Origin: Gemmatimonadota bacterium
GTDB lineage: Bacteria; Gemmatimonadota; Gemmatimonadetes; Gemmatimonadales; GWC2-71-9
Reading direction: 5' to 3'
Assembly (NCBI GenBank): GCA_025350665.1
Contig: JANXXJ010000324.1
Location: 1 to 46,899 of the forward strand
DNA: 46,899 nt
The notes below the pieces were generated by a model, which ran no database searches, was not told where the DNA came from, and saw nothing but the letters and a program-made list of their open reading frames with translations. The position numbers and the translations under genes were made by a program. Shown here piece after piece: positions 28,528 to 36,236 of the stretch. Position 1 is the stretch's first letter. Each line of letters opens with the position of its first letter.

Positions 28528-29759
28528 TACGGCCTCCCGGGACGAGTCGGCAGCCCGTAGGTAACCCGCAGGCGGGGGCGGCCCGACGGGGATCGGGTCG
28601 AATAAAAGACCGGCTGCATGAAGCTTCCCCCGGTTGGCTCACCGGCGTGGGCCAGGAAGATCGATTCCGGCGGCCCCCCGACGGTCTGCCACTGCGACAC
28701 CAGGCGGAACATGTCCACCGATACCACCTCGCTGGTGCCCTCCGTGAGCGGGCCGGCCAGCTGCAGTCCGACGACCGCCAAGGCCGGTGACTTGGCGCCG
28801 AGATCCGCCTGGAGGCCCCGAACCGCCACACTGTCGCGGAGCACGGCGCCGGGCAGACCGGCCAGGGTCCGGGCCGGCACCAGTTCGAGCGTCGCCCGCA
28901 GTACCTGGGCGGAGTCCCGGATGTGTTTGGGGATCGCGAATCGAATGATCGAGCGCCCCGACTCGGGGCCGCCAATGTAGAGGAGATCCGGATCCGCGGT
29001 CGCGGCCAGATCGATGTTTCCGTAATACCCGAATTTCGCGACGGACTCAGGGCGAACCGCGATCGATTGGCGGACCTTCGCCGTGTCGGTGACGTCAGCC
29101 TTGCCCCGAAACTGGAAGACCGGCGCTCCCGTCGATGCCGTCGCATCCACAGCGAGCCGGATGCCGGTCGGCTTGCTGGCGGTGACGGTCAGCGCCAGGG
29201 CGATCCGGCCGCTGTCCTCCGGCACCGTCTGGATCAACGCCAGCCGATCACCCGTGAACATGGTCAGAATTTGCCCCGCCTTGAGCGTGTCGGACACCAC
29301 GATGCTGTCGAGCACCGGCGCCGTCGCGATCAGGGCCGCCAGCGAGTCGTAGGTGAGCGTCGTGTCCACGGTGATCGGAATCCGGCGCAGGTAGAGACGC
29401 AGATCGGTCGCCGTGGTGTCGCGCGACTGCATCGTGAAGGCGATCTGGGCCGTGTCGGGCGTGAACTTGTGCTTGACGCCGTCCACGCTCACCGAATCCG
29501 GCCGTATGGCCGGGAAGACGACGAAGGCTCGGTACTCACCCGCCGCGAGGCCGCTCGACACGAGCAACGCGGTGCGCCCCGACCTGGGCTGATATCCGAA
29601 GAACGAGCTGTCACTGCCCACCAGCGCATCGATCGCGGTGTCCCGCACGATGATCTGCTCGCCGGGGCACAACGTCGGGCAGTCGCCCGGCGTGTTGATA
29701 TTCTCCTGACACGCCCCGAGAGCCAGCAACCCGGCCGCAAGCGCCCCGAAGGGGCGCAT
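28527..29759 (-). CDS. Lipoprotein with DNRLRE-like C-terminal module
   Basis: 410-residue predicted lipoprotein: MRPFGALAAGLLALGAC (lipobox LGAC, Cys17), followed by QENINTPGDCPTLCPGEQ, with two further cysteines. A long beta-rich region carries no motif I know; its last third (VAKFGYYGNIDLAATADPDL ... SGRSIIRFAIPKHIRDSAQV, then FYSTRSPSGRPRLRVTYG) resembles the DNRLRE module found in cell-surface proteins. I chose the ATG at 29759 because it starts the lipoprotein leader; the longer frame adds a hydrophobic stretch without a lipobox. The start shares a base with the cdd stop (TGATG) and its stop overlaps the barrel gene start. Perhaps a surface partner of the downstream barrel. Confidence 0.82.
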   Translation of the reverse strand: MRPFGALAAGLLALGACQENINTPGDCPTLCPGEQIIVRDTAIDALVGSDSSFFGYQPRSGRTALLVSSGLAAGEYRAFVVFPAIRPDSVSVDGVKHKFTPDTAQIAFTMQSRDTTATDLRLYLRRIPITVDTTLTYDSLAALIATAPVLDSIVVSDTLKAGQILTMFTGDRLALIQTVPEDSGRIALALTVTASKPTGIRLAVDATASTGAPVFQFRGKADVTDTAKVRQSIAVRPESVAKFGYYGNIDLAATADPDLLYIGGPESGRSIIRFAIPKHIRDSAQVLRATLELVPARTLAGLPGAVLRDSVAVRGLQADLGAKSPALAVVGLQLAGPLTEGTSEVVSVDMFRLVSQWQTVGGPPESIFLAHAGEPTGGSFMQPVFYSTRSPSGRPRLRVTYGLPTRPGRP

Positions 29760-30145
29760 CAGCCAAGCGATTCCGGCCCGAAGGCTTCCGGCAACAATTC
29801 CCATAGCCGCCACTGTTTCCTCGAATGGGGTCCGACCGAATCAACGACGAGATCGGGCCCGAATTCCCTCAGCACCTGGCGGCACGCCCCGCGGGGGGCC
29901 GCTGGTGGATCGATGTCCGTTGCCACCACGATCCGGGTGAACTTCGTCGCCCCGGCCGCGACCGCCTGAACGACCGCGCCTCGTTCGGCGCAAATCGTCA
30001 GCCCATACGACGCATTTTCCACGTTGCAACCGCTGAACACCCGGCCGTCCGCCGCCAGCAGCGCCGCCCCAACCCGGAACCGGGAATAGGGCGCATGCGC
30101 CAACGCCCGAACCGCCCATGCCTTGGCTTCCAGTTCGTCAGCCAC
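29759..30145 (-). CDS. cdd: Cytidine deaminase
   Basis: Pyrimidine-salvage enzyme converting cytidine and deoxycytidine to uridine. 128 residues of the small tetrameric type. The zinc site is visible as GCNVENASYGLTICAERGAV (Cys-Ala-Glu) and PPAAPRGACRQVLREFGPD (Pro-x-Gly-x-Cys-Arg-Gln), and the N-terminal YSRFRVGAALL is typical. The GTG start lies eight bases inside the end of deoB. Pairing with deoB is a classical nucleoside-salvage grouping and strengthens the call. Confidence 0.97.
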   Translation of the reverse strand: MADELEAKAWAVRALAHAPYSRFRVGAALLAADGRVFSGCNVENASYGLTICAERGAVVQAVAAGATKFTRIVVATDIDPPAAPRGACRQVLREFGPDLVVDSVGPHSRKQWRLWELLPEAFGPESLG

Positions 30146-31310
30146 GCCAGACCTCGCCCAGAAACGATGTCCCCGATGCCAGCGGCGCTACGCCGAGAAA
30201 CTCCGCCACCGTCGCTCCAACGTCCGCAAAAGAGCGGCGTTCACCGATGCCGACCGGCCTGACTTGGGGCCCATAGATCAACATGGGAACCCGCTCCCGC
30301 GAATGGTCGGTGGAGGGGGTCGTCGGGTCGTTCCCATGGTCGGCCGTAAATATAACCAGATCATCCGCTTGCACGCTCGCGAGCAGGGCCGGAAGGGCCC
30401 GGTCGAGTTCGGCCAGTCCGGCCAGGAACCCGGGGACGTCGTTTCGATGGCCCCAGGTCTGGTCGAACTCGATCACATTGGCGAACACGAGCCCCCGATC
30501 CAGCTCGGCGAACGCCCGCCCAATCAGGTCAATGGCCATGGCATTGGTGGCCGCATGCGTACTCTGGATGCCCCGGCCGGCGAAAAGGTCGTCGACTTTG
30601 CCGATCCCGACCCTCGGTATGCCGGCACATTCAAGCCGGTCCAGCAGCGTCGCCCCGCTCGGGGGTAGCGAAAAGTCCCGCCGCCGATCCGTCCGGACCC
30701 AGGCGCCAGGGCCACCTGTGAACGGCCGGGCAATGACACGAGACACCCCCCACGCCCCCGAGCACAGACGTCTCGCCGTCTGGCAGGCACGGTACAACTC
30801 ATCGAGAGGAACGACATCCTCGTGGGCGGCAATCTGGAAGACGCTGTCGGCCGACGTATACACGATCCACGCCCCGGTACGGCAATGCTCGACGCCGAAC
30901 TCTTCGATGATCCGGGTGCCTGAAGCGGGGCGGTTCGCGAGAACCGGCCGGCCGGTTGCCGCCGAAAACGCCGCGACCAGCGCGGCTGGAAACCCGCCGG
31001 GAAAGGTCGGAAAGGGGTCATCGAGGACGACGCCGCAGATCTCCCAATGGCCGGTGGTGCTGTCCTTGCCCGCGCCAACCGGTTGGGCCGTGCCGTACGC
31101 GGCCTGCGGGGCCACGGCAGGCGGCACGGCCGCCAATGGCGCACAGTTGCCGAGACCGAGCGCCGCCAGGTGCGGCAGTTTGAAATCAGGCCGGGCCCGG
31201 GCCAAGGTGTTGCCCAACGTGTTACTGCCGGTGTCACCGTAGCTGGCCTGGTCGTGCGCCGCCCCGATGCCGAGGCCGTCGAGCACGATGATCGCCGCCC
31301 GCCGGCTCAC
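30138..31310 (-). CDS. deoB: Phosphopentomutase
   Basis: Interconverts ribose (or deoxyribose) 1-phosphate and 5-phosphate for nucleoside catabolism. The 390 residues start VSRRAAIIVLDGLGIGAAHD with the first manganese ligand, SYGDTGSNTLGN, GAGKDSTTGHWEICG (phospho-acceptor threonine in the core), and ending FTADHGNDPTTPSTDHSRERVP with the metal-binding Asp-His pairs. The GTG overlaps the DUF1844 stop (GTGA); the longer open frame extends into alr and is not used. Works with cdd downstream. Confidence 0.96.
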   Translation of the reverse strand: MSRRAAIIVLDGLGIGAAHDQASYGDTGSNTLGNTLARARPDFKLPHLAALGLGNCAPLAAVPPAVAPQAAYGTAQPVGAGKDSTTGHWEICGVVLDDPFPTFPGGFPAALVAAFSAATGRPVLANRPASGTRIIEEFGVEHCRTGAWIVYTSADSVFQIAAHEDVVPLDELYRACQTARRLCSGAWGVSRVIARPFTGGPGAWVRTDRRRDFSLPPSGATLLDRLECAGIPRVGIGKVDDLFAGRGIQSTHAATNAMAIDLIGRAFAELDRGLVFANVIEFDQTWGHRNDVPGFLAGLAELDRALPALLASVQADDLVIFTADHGNDPTTPSTDHSRERVPMLIYGPQVRPVGIGERRSFADVGATVAEFLGVAPLASGTSFLGEVWRG

Positions 31311-31567
31311 TGGCTGGGCACCCCGCCCGCCTGGACGAATCGGAACCGAAGGGCCGTGAGCGCATCGGTCAGCAGCTTCGCCTCGTCCGGGCGCAGATTC
31401 CCGCGGGTCTTGTCCTCGAGCATCGTCAGGGTATCGATCAGGGCCTGGGCCATCACTCGCGCGTTGGCCCCCGGCATCCGCTCCGCCCCCGGTGGAAGTT
31501 CGCCGCGCAGGGCTCCCTCGGCCTGTTGCGCCAGACCCAGAACCAGTGATACGAAGGTCGGATTCAT
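31307..31567 (-). CDS. DUF1844 family protein
   Basis: 86-residue cytosolic helical protein of unknown function. The conserved elements FVSLVLGLAQQAEGALRGEL, ALIDTLTMLEDKTRGNLRPDEAKLLTDALTALRFRFVQ match the DUF1844 family by its IDxLxMLxxKTxGNL core. Length is at the short end for the family. Overlaps alr upstream and deoB downstream by four bases each. The family tends to occur near housekeeping genes, and no experimental role is known to me. Confidence 0.88.
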   Translation of the reverse strand: MNPTFVSLVLGLAQQAEGALRGELPPGAERMPGANARVMAQALIDTLTMLEDKTRGNLRPDEAKLLTDALTALRFRFVQAGGVPSQ

Positions 31568-32622
31568 CGGTGAGCTCCATAGTCGCGGGTGACCCGCCGC
31601 CCAACTGAAGTCAGCAACTCGTAACTGATGGTTCCGGCCCGTTCGGCCTGTCGGTCGAGATTCGGCTCAGCGCCGAAGAAGGTGGCGATATCCCCGATCT
31701 GCACGATCCCGGAATCGGCGATCACCATCGTCATGTCCATCGTCACTCGGCCCGCGATCGGCAGGAGCCGCCCGCGCACCCAGACCTCGCCACCGTTGGA
31801 CAGCGAACGCAGCACGCCGTCGGCGTAGCCGAGACCGATGGTGACAACCTCGGCATCGCGGTTGGCGCGGCGGGTGCCGCCATAGCTCACCGGATCGCCC
31901 GCTCTGATCGGTCGCACGGCATGGACCACTCCCCGAAGCGACGCGACGGGCTCCGGGACCAGGTCCCCCGCCCGTCCCCCGTAGAGAAAAATGCCCGGCC
32001 GCGCGAGGTCCGCGGCATAGCGGCCCCACTGGGCGGCCGCGCTGTTGGCTGCGTGGATGAAACGGGGTCGAACCGGCAACGCCCTGACCACCGCCTGGAA
32101 ACGGTCCCACTCCGCCCCCGTGAGCGTCGGATCTTCGGCGGTCGAGAAATGGGTAAAGAGCCCTTCGAAGCCGGCCGCCTGGCGGAGTCGGTCAGCCAAC
32201 CCGCCGATTCGATCCCGGTCATGCCACCGGAAGCCGCTTCGTCCCATACCGGCGTCGATTTCGACATGAAACGGCCGGTCGCTCCGGCCGGTCCAGGCAT
32301 CGAACGCCTCGAGAGATCCGATGACCGGCCGGACCTCGTGCCGGAAGAACAGATCCATCTCGGACGGCATCATCGGCTGAAACGCCACGATCGGACGGGC
32401 AATGCCGGCCTGACGAAGAGGCCCAGCCTCGGCGGCCGAGGCCACGCCAAACCCGAAGGGACCTAGCGGCTCGAGGGCGCGGGCGACGGGGACCGCGCCC
32501 AGGCCGTAACCATCGGCCTTGACCATCGGCAGCAGGGGTACCCCGACTCGCGCCCCGTATGCCACAGCATTGCGGAGCAGAGCGTCAAGGTCGACATCAA
32601 GATGCGGACCGGTCGAACGCAT
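31564..32622 (-). CDS. alr: Alanine racemase
   Basis: PLP enzyme producing D-alanine for peptidoglycan. The 352 residues have the PLP lysine in LPMVKADGYGLGAV (Lys35) and the second catalytic residue in TIGLGYADGVLR (Tyr266), with IDAGMGRSGF and AGRVTMDMTMV, all typical of the alr barrel plus beta domain. It begins the long run and faces mazG across about 75 bp; the ATG MRSTG... has GAGGATGC just before it. D-Ala supply links it functionally, though not by position, to murC and the division genes. Confidence 0.97.
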   Translation of the reverse strand: MRSTGPHLDVDLDALLRNAVAYGARVGVPLLPMVKADGYGLGAVPVARALEPLGPFGFGVASAAEAGPLRQAGIARPIVAFQPMMPSEMDLFFRHEVRPVIGSLEAFDAWTGRSDRPFHVEIDAGMGRSGFRWHDRDRIGGLADRLRQAAGFEGLFTHFSTAEDPTLTGAEWDRFQAVVRALPVRPRFIHAANSAAAQWGRYAADLARPGIFLYGGRAGDLVPEPVASLRGVVHAVRPIRAGDPVSYGGTRRANRDAEVVTIGLGYADGVLRSLSNGGEVWVRGRLLPIAGRVTMDMTMVIADSGIVQIGDIATFFGAEPNLDRQAERAGTISYELLTSVGRRVTRDYGAHR

Positions 32623-32642
32623 GCATCCTCATTGAAGACGGC

Positions 32643-32697
32643 GCGGGCTCCCCGCCCGCTCACCAACCGGGTACAATAAGGCCCCGACGGAGGTCCG
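32643..32697 (+). promoter_or_regulatory. Divergent alr/mazG intergenic region with mazG -10-like TACAAT and ribosome-binding site
   Basis: The 75-bp gap between the divergent alr and mazG start codons holds, on the plus strand, TACAAT at 32672-32677, without a good -35 box, and GGAGG at 32689-32693 just before the mazG ATG. A small inverted repeat GCGGGC-TCCCC-GCCCGC lies at 32643-32659. A promoter for mazG here is plausible; for alr I could not find a convincing one. Confidence 0.4.
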
Positions 32698-33447
32698 ATG
32701 CAAGAAAAATCTGCGCTCGACCGCGCTGTGGCGATGGTCCGAGACCTGAGGGAACGCTGCGCCTGGGATCGAGTCCAGACCCGGGACACCCTGCGGCCGT
32801 ATCTGATCGAGGAAGTGCACGAACTCGACCACGCGATCAGCGAGGGCGACCCCGCCGCGATCCGGGCCGAAGTGGCCGACCTGATGCTGCACCTGGCCTG
32901 GCAACTCGTCCTCGGCGCCGAGGCCGGCGACTTCACCGCCGACGCGGTCGCGAGCGACCTCGAAGCCAAGATGAAACGGCGTCATCCCCATCTTTTCGAT
33001 CTGGGACCGAAGGAACCGTGGGAGACCCTCAAGCGAAAAGAGGCAACCCGCGGCGTACTCGATGGCTTGCCCCCGACACTACCCGATCTCCTGCTCGCCT
33101 TCCGAATGGGCGAGCGGGCCGCGGCGGTCGGCTTTGACTGGCCGGACATCGAAGGGCCGCTGGCGAAGGTTCGCGAGGAGTTGGCAGAGGTCGAAGAGGC
33201 CCTCCCAGCCGGAGACCGGGTCGCCCTGGACCACGAAATCGGCGACCTGCTTTTCTCCGCCGTCAACGTGGCAAGAAAGGCCGGCATCGCCCCGGGGCCT
33301 GCTCTCTGTCGGGCCAATCAGCGTTTCCGGACCCGCTTCGAAGGTGTGGAGACACTTGCGGCCGCTCGGGACATCGACCTGCACGGGGCGTCTCTCGAGG
33401 CCCTCGACCAGCTGTGGAACGAAGTCAAGGCGTCCGAAGCCTCATGA
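32698..33447 (+). CDS. mazG: Nucleoside triphosphate pyrophosphohydrolase MazG
   Basis: 249-residue housecleaning NTP pyrophosphatase that converts non-canonical or excess NTPs to NMP and pyrophosphate. It has two tandem all-alpha MazG domains, each with the metal motif: EEVHELDHAISEGD...EVADLMLHLAWQ in the first and EELAEVEEAL...EIGDLLFSAVNVAR in the second (ExxE and ExxD patterns). MVRDLRERCAWDRVQTRDTLRPYL at the start is typical of MazG. A GGAGG ribosome-binding site is five bases before the ATG, and its stop overlaps the next gene (ATGA). One of only four plus-strand genes here. Confidence 0.95.
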   Translation: MQEKSALDRAVAMVRDLRERCAWDRVQTRDTLRPYLIEEVHELDHAISEGDPAAIRAEVADLMLHLAWQLVLGAEAGDFTADAVASDLEAKMKRRHPHLFDLGPKEPWETLKRKEATRGVLDGLPPTLPDLLLAFRMGERAAAVGFDWPDIEGPLAKVREELAEVEEALPAGDRVALDHEIGDLLFSAVNVARKAGIAPGPALCRANQRFRTRFEGVETLAAARDIDLHGASLEALDQLWNEVKASEAS

Positions 33448-33785
33448 CCCGCCGCCTGCCGCTCGCCACGGCGCTCCTCGTTGGGTGTGCGCGCGCCGCC
33501 GCAGTACCGACACCGGTTCCCTGCCCGCCTATCCCCGCCCCGGGTCAGCTGCTTGCCTCGGTGTTCCTCGATGCCCGGCGAGTGGCGGATGGCGTAGCCG
33601 TGGCACTGACCGCCACCGACCCCGAGACCTATGACTTCGTCGGCGACCCGCCGCCGGCTGTGCGCGATTTGCCGGTCGCCCGGATTGACCTGATTCAGTT
33701 CGTGAGTGGAGACGCGGCCCGCCTTGACCATGGCGCCTGTCCGGGCATGGTCGCGGTACTGATCACGACCAGGCCGGGGCGTTAG
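33444..33785 (+). CDS. Small lipoprotein resembling a TonB-receptor plug fragment
   Basis: 113 residues. Signal peptide with lipobox LLVGC (Cys15) so likely membrane anchored. After a proline-rich linker the sequence PVARIDLIQFVSGDAARLDH and GACPGMVAVLITTRPGR follows the pattern of the last strand of TonB-dependent receptor plug domains (sIevlkG..A..yG....GvIlItTk.G). There is no barrel after it: the stop (TAG) is inside a CGTTAGGC octamer. The longer frame upstream lies within mazG; I use the ATG overlapping the mazG stop. It may be a decayed or a stand-alone plug domain. No other function can be named. Confidence 0.72.
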   Translation: MTRRLPLATALLVGCARAAAVPTPVPCPPIPAPGQLLASVFLDARRVADGVAVALTATDPETYDFVGDPPPAVRDLPVARIDLIQFVSGDAARLDHGACPGMVAVLITTRPGR

Positions 33786-33800
33786 GCAGGTCCAGGGGGT

Positions 33801-35102
33801 TCAGGGATAGAGGCGATGAATCTGGCGTGGGAACGCAATGGTCTCCCGGATGTGGGGGATCCCGCAGATCCAGGCCACCGTTCGCTCCACACCGAGCCCG
33901 AAGCCTGAATGCACGAAGGTGCCGTACTTTCGCAGGTCGAGGTACCAGCCGTAGGCCTTGGGATCGAGCCCCTGCGCCACGATCCGCGCCAGGAGACGAT
34001 CGTGATCGTCCTCCCGCTGTGATCCACCGATGATTTCCCCGTACCCTTCGGGGGCCAAGCAATCGTTGTTAAGCACCGTGCGAGGGTCGTCGGGGTTCTC
34101 CTTCATGTAGAACGCCTTGACCGCCTTGGGGTAGTTCATCACGAAGATCGGCCGGTCGTACTCCTTGCACAGCAAGGTTTCGTCATCGCCGCCCAGGTCA
34201 TGGCCCCACTGGAGATCGGATCCCAGCTCGTTGAGGCGCGCCACGGCGTCCGTGTAGGTGATGCGCGGAAAGGGGGCCACCACGCGCTCGAGGGCGCCGG
34301 TGTCCCGTTCCAGTTCCTTCAGTTCCTCGCGGCAGCGGTCGAGTGCTCGCGAGACGATGTAGCTGACAAAATCTTCCTGAAGCCGCATGTTGTCGGCCGA
34401 ATCCGCGAAGGCAACCTCGGGCTCGACCATCCAGAACTCGGTCAGGTGCCGGCGGGTCTTTGATTTTTCTGCACGGAACGTGGGCCCGAAGCAATAGACC
34501 CGGCCGAGGGCGGCGCATGACGCTTCGACATAGAGCTGCCCGGTCTGGGCCAGGTACGCCGTCCCGAGATCGAAGTACTCGGTCGAGAAGAGGTTGCCGG
34601 CCTCCTCGCCGATGCTGCCGGTGAGAATCGGGGTACTGACGTGGTAGAAACCCCGCTCGTCGAAAAAATCGTGAATGGCCTGGAACACCTGGTGACGGAC
34701 CTTGGCGATCGCGACCTGCAGCCGGCTTCGGAGCCAGAGGTGCCGGTGTTCGAAGAGAAATTGGGTCCCGTGCTCCTTCGGCGTGATCGGGAAGTCGATG
34801 CTGGGCCCGATCAGCTCCAGACCGGAGGCCCCGAGCTCAACCCCGCCCGCCTGGCGGGCGTCGGCTCGAACCGAACCGGTCACCCGAACGGACGTTTCCT
34901 GGGTCAGCGCGAGGCACCGATCCCACACCTCGTCACCCACCTCTTTCCTGGAAACGACGCACTGGAGATAGCCCGATCCGTCCCGGAGGACGAGAAAGGC
35001 GATTTTGCCGCTCGAGCGGGTGGTGACCACCCATCCAGCCACGGTCACTGACCGTCCGACCAGGCCGCCGAGGGCTCGAATATCCGTATGTTGCATGGTC
35101 AT
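33801..35102 (-). CDS. asnS: Asparaginyl-tRNA synthetase
   Basis: Class IIb synthetase that charges tRNA-Asn. The 433-residue product has an N-terminal OB domain ([32 protein letters not shown]), the class II motif 2 region [30 protein letters not shown], and the C-terminal motif 3 [33 protein letters not shown] is also typical of AsnRS and separates it from AspRS (which has GG-x-R-x5-Q). Either ATG (codons 1 or 3) can start it. A clear promoter lies upstream, so it is a stand-alone transcription unit. It ends 15 bases from the convergent lipoprotein gene. Confidence 0.96.
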   Translation of the reverse strand: MTMQHTDIRALGGLVGRSVTVAGWVVTTRSSGKIAFLVLRDGSGYLQCVVSRKEVGDEVWDRCLALTQETSVRVTGSVRADARQAGGVELGASGLELIGPSIDFPITPKEHGTQFLFEHRHLWLRSRLQVAIAKVRHQVFQAIHDFFDERGFYHVSTPILTGSIGEEAGNLFSTEYFDLGTAYLAQTGQLYVEASCAALGRVYCFGPTFRAEKSKTRRHLTEFWMVEPEVAFADSADNMRLQEDFVSYIVSRALDRCREELKELERDTGALERVVAPFPRITYTDAVARLNELGSDLQWGHDLGGDDETLLCKEYDRPIFVMNYPKAVKAFYMKENPDDPRTVLNNDCLAPEGYGEIIGGSQREDDHDRLLARIVAQGLDPKAYGWYLDLRKYGTFVHSGFGLGVERTVAWICGIPHIRETIAFPRQIHRLYP

Positions 35103-35122
35103 AATCCGTTAGCGCAGCGACT

Positions 35123-35152
35123 ATTGTACTGAGGGCTCGCCGCCAGGGTCAA
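35123..35152 (-). promoter_or_regulatory. asnS: Sigma70-type promoter of asnS
   Basis: On the minus strand TTGACC (35152-35147) is followed after 18 bases by TACAAT (35128-35123). Both are close to the consensus for the housekeeping sigma factor. The expected start site is near 35116, giving a leader of only about 14-20 bases before the asnS ATG. It is the best promoter I can see in the window. Confidence 0.7.
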
Positions 35153-35380
35153 TTGGCGGGATTCGTTGACCGGTGTGCAACCGACCTGGACCAGACCCGT
35201 CCCCTATGCGTCTTACCTGTCAGAGCGACCCGTCAAATATTGATACACCGAACGGTTTTTCGCGTCTTGCGGGGCTAGGAGAAGTGTCCAATCTTTGTGT
35301 TGCCGCCACTACGGAATGCGCCCGGACCGCATCCCGCAGAGGTCCAACGTACGACCCCTCGACCGCAGTGAGGCCAGCTG
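35153..35380 (+). other. Intergenic region between asnS promoter and the 80-residue gene
   Basis: I see no RNA gene, repeat or protein here. The segment is visibly lower in GC than its surroundings and contains stop codons in all frames, so it probably carries regulatory sequence for the plus-strand small gene: a GTGAGG ribosome-binding site lies 7 bases before the ATG at 35381. No convincing -35/-10 pair is visible for that gene. Confidence 0.5.
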
Positions 35381-35623
35381 ATGACGTCGCCGATGCAAGC
35401 CCGTTTGAAATCCGAGCACACCCTCCGCTATCCCCGGCTTTCACCCAACATGTGGTACGATGTGTCACCGATTTTCCCAGGTGTCACCACGCGCCGAGTC
35501 GACATCTTTGGTCGCCGAATCACCCGGATTCGCACCAGCCGAGACTACGAAACCGTGCAAGCCGCACACTTCGAATTTCGCGGACGTCCCGTCGAGGAGG
35601 AAGTCGCGATGGCGCACGCGTAG
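35381..35623 (+). CDS. Small protein of unknown function (80 aa)
   Basis: An orphan reading frame with no recognised homologue. Reasons to believe it: it has GTGAGG seven bases ahead of the ATG, GC-rich third positions, and protein-like composition with well-spaced hydrophobics (NMWYDVSPIFPGVTTRRVDI, RRITRIRTSRDYETVQAAHF). The other frames across it read as antisense junk. A terminator-like hairpin follows 34 bases after its stop. No signal peptide or membrane helix. I cannot assign a role; it lies alone between asnS and the DUF2878 gene, a place where a stand-alone regulator would fit, but that is guesswork. Confidence 0.6.
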   Translation: MTSPMQARLKSEHTLRYPRLSPNMWYDVSPIFPGVTTRRVDIFGRRITRIRTSRDYETVQAAHFEFRGRPVEEEVAMAHA

Positions 35624-35656
35624 GACCCTCGCTCCACCGAGGTAGCTCGTCCACAG

Positions 35657-35688
35657 CGGCGGGATGGGTCCTGTGACCCATCCCGCCG
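35657..35688 (+). terminator. Perfect 14-bp hairpin with CTGT tetraloop
   Basis: CGGCGGGATGGGTC pairs with GACCCATCCCGCCG across the loop CTGT. It lies after the 80-residue gene and at the start of the DUF2878 gene, so the longest possible start of the latter lies inside the left arm. There is no T-tract on either strand. It may end the upstream transcript or sequester the start region of the next gene. Confidence 0.55.
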
Positions 35689-36236
35689 TGAACGTCGTGG
35701 GCCAGCAGATCGGCTGGTTCGCCTGCGTCCTGGGCGCGGCCCACGGCCATCCGATCCTCGGCGCAGGAACCGGCGTGGCCATCACCCTGCTCCATGTTGC
35801 GGCGGCATCAGACCGCCGAGGCGAACTGCGCTTGCTGGCGACGGCGGCGGGACTGGGGTTGCTGATCGAGTCCTCGCTGCAGGCGGCGGGACTGCTGACC
35901 TACGCCAGCCCCTGGCATGCCGTGCCGTGGTTGTGCCCGCCCTGGATCCTCGTGCTCTGGATCCAGTTCGCCTCGACGCTCCGCGGCGGGCTCCGCTGGT
36001 TGCTGCCGCACCCCGGTCTGGCGGTTGCGCTTGGTGCCGTGGGTGGGCCGATGGCGTTCCGAGCCGGGCAGGCGTTAGGCGCAGTCCGGTTCGCGCCCGA
36101 GGCGTGGCGGTCGCTGGGGGCCCTCGCAATGGTCTGGGCGCTCGCGATGCCACTGCTCACGGCGGTTGCTCGGCGAGCCAATCAGGCGGCGGATCGGGGC
36201 GGCCTGGGAAAGAACGGACTGGTCCGGGCCACGTAG
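35688..36236 (+). CDS. DUF2878 family membrane protein
   Basis: 182-residue integral membrane protein, function unknown. The first residues NVVGQQIGWFACVLGAAHGH are typical of DUF2878; later ELRLLATAAGLGLLIESSLQ, CPPWILVLWIQFASTLRGGL and VGGPMAFRAGQALGAVRF also fit. I place the start at the GTG at 35688 (MNVVGQQIG...) because the family begins there, rather than the ATG at 35664 that lies in the hairpin. The 3' end overlaps the convergent DUF1295 gene by 55 bases. DUF2878 genes, from memory, often accompany DUF1295 and cyclopropane-fatty-acid-synthase-like genes in proteobacteria. Confidence 0.85.
   Translation: MNVVGQQIGWFACVLGAAHGHPILGAGTGVAITLLHVAAASDRRGELRLLATAAGLGLLIESSLQAAGLLTYASPWHAVPWLCPPWILVLWIQFASTLRGGLRWLLPHPGLAVALGAVGGPMAFRAGQALGAVRFAPEAWRSLGALAMVWALAMPLLTAVARRANQAADRGGLGKNGLVRAT

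Noticed and set aside
27374-29146. Long upstream extension of the miaB reading frame
   Set aside because: It covers another gene in a different frame and is Arg/Ser/Pro-rich without a protein-like pattern; miaB clearly begins at MKRVYIETYG.
35153-35380. tRNA or small RNA gene in the lower-GC intergenic stretch
   Set aside because: I could find no cloverleaf, CCA end or T-loop; nothing beyond a lower GC content.
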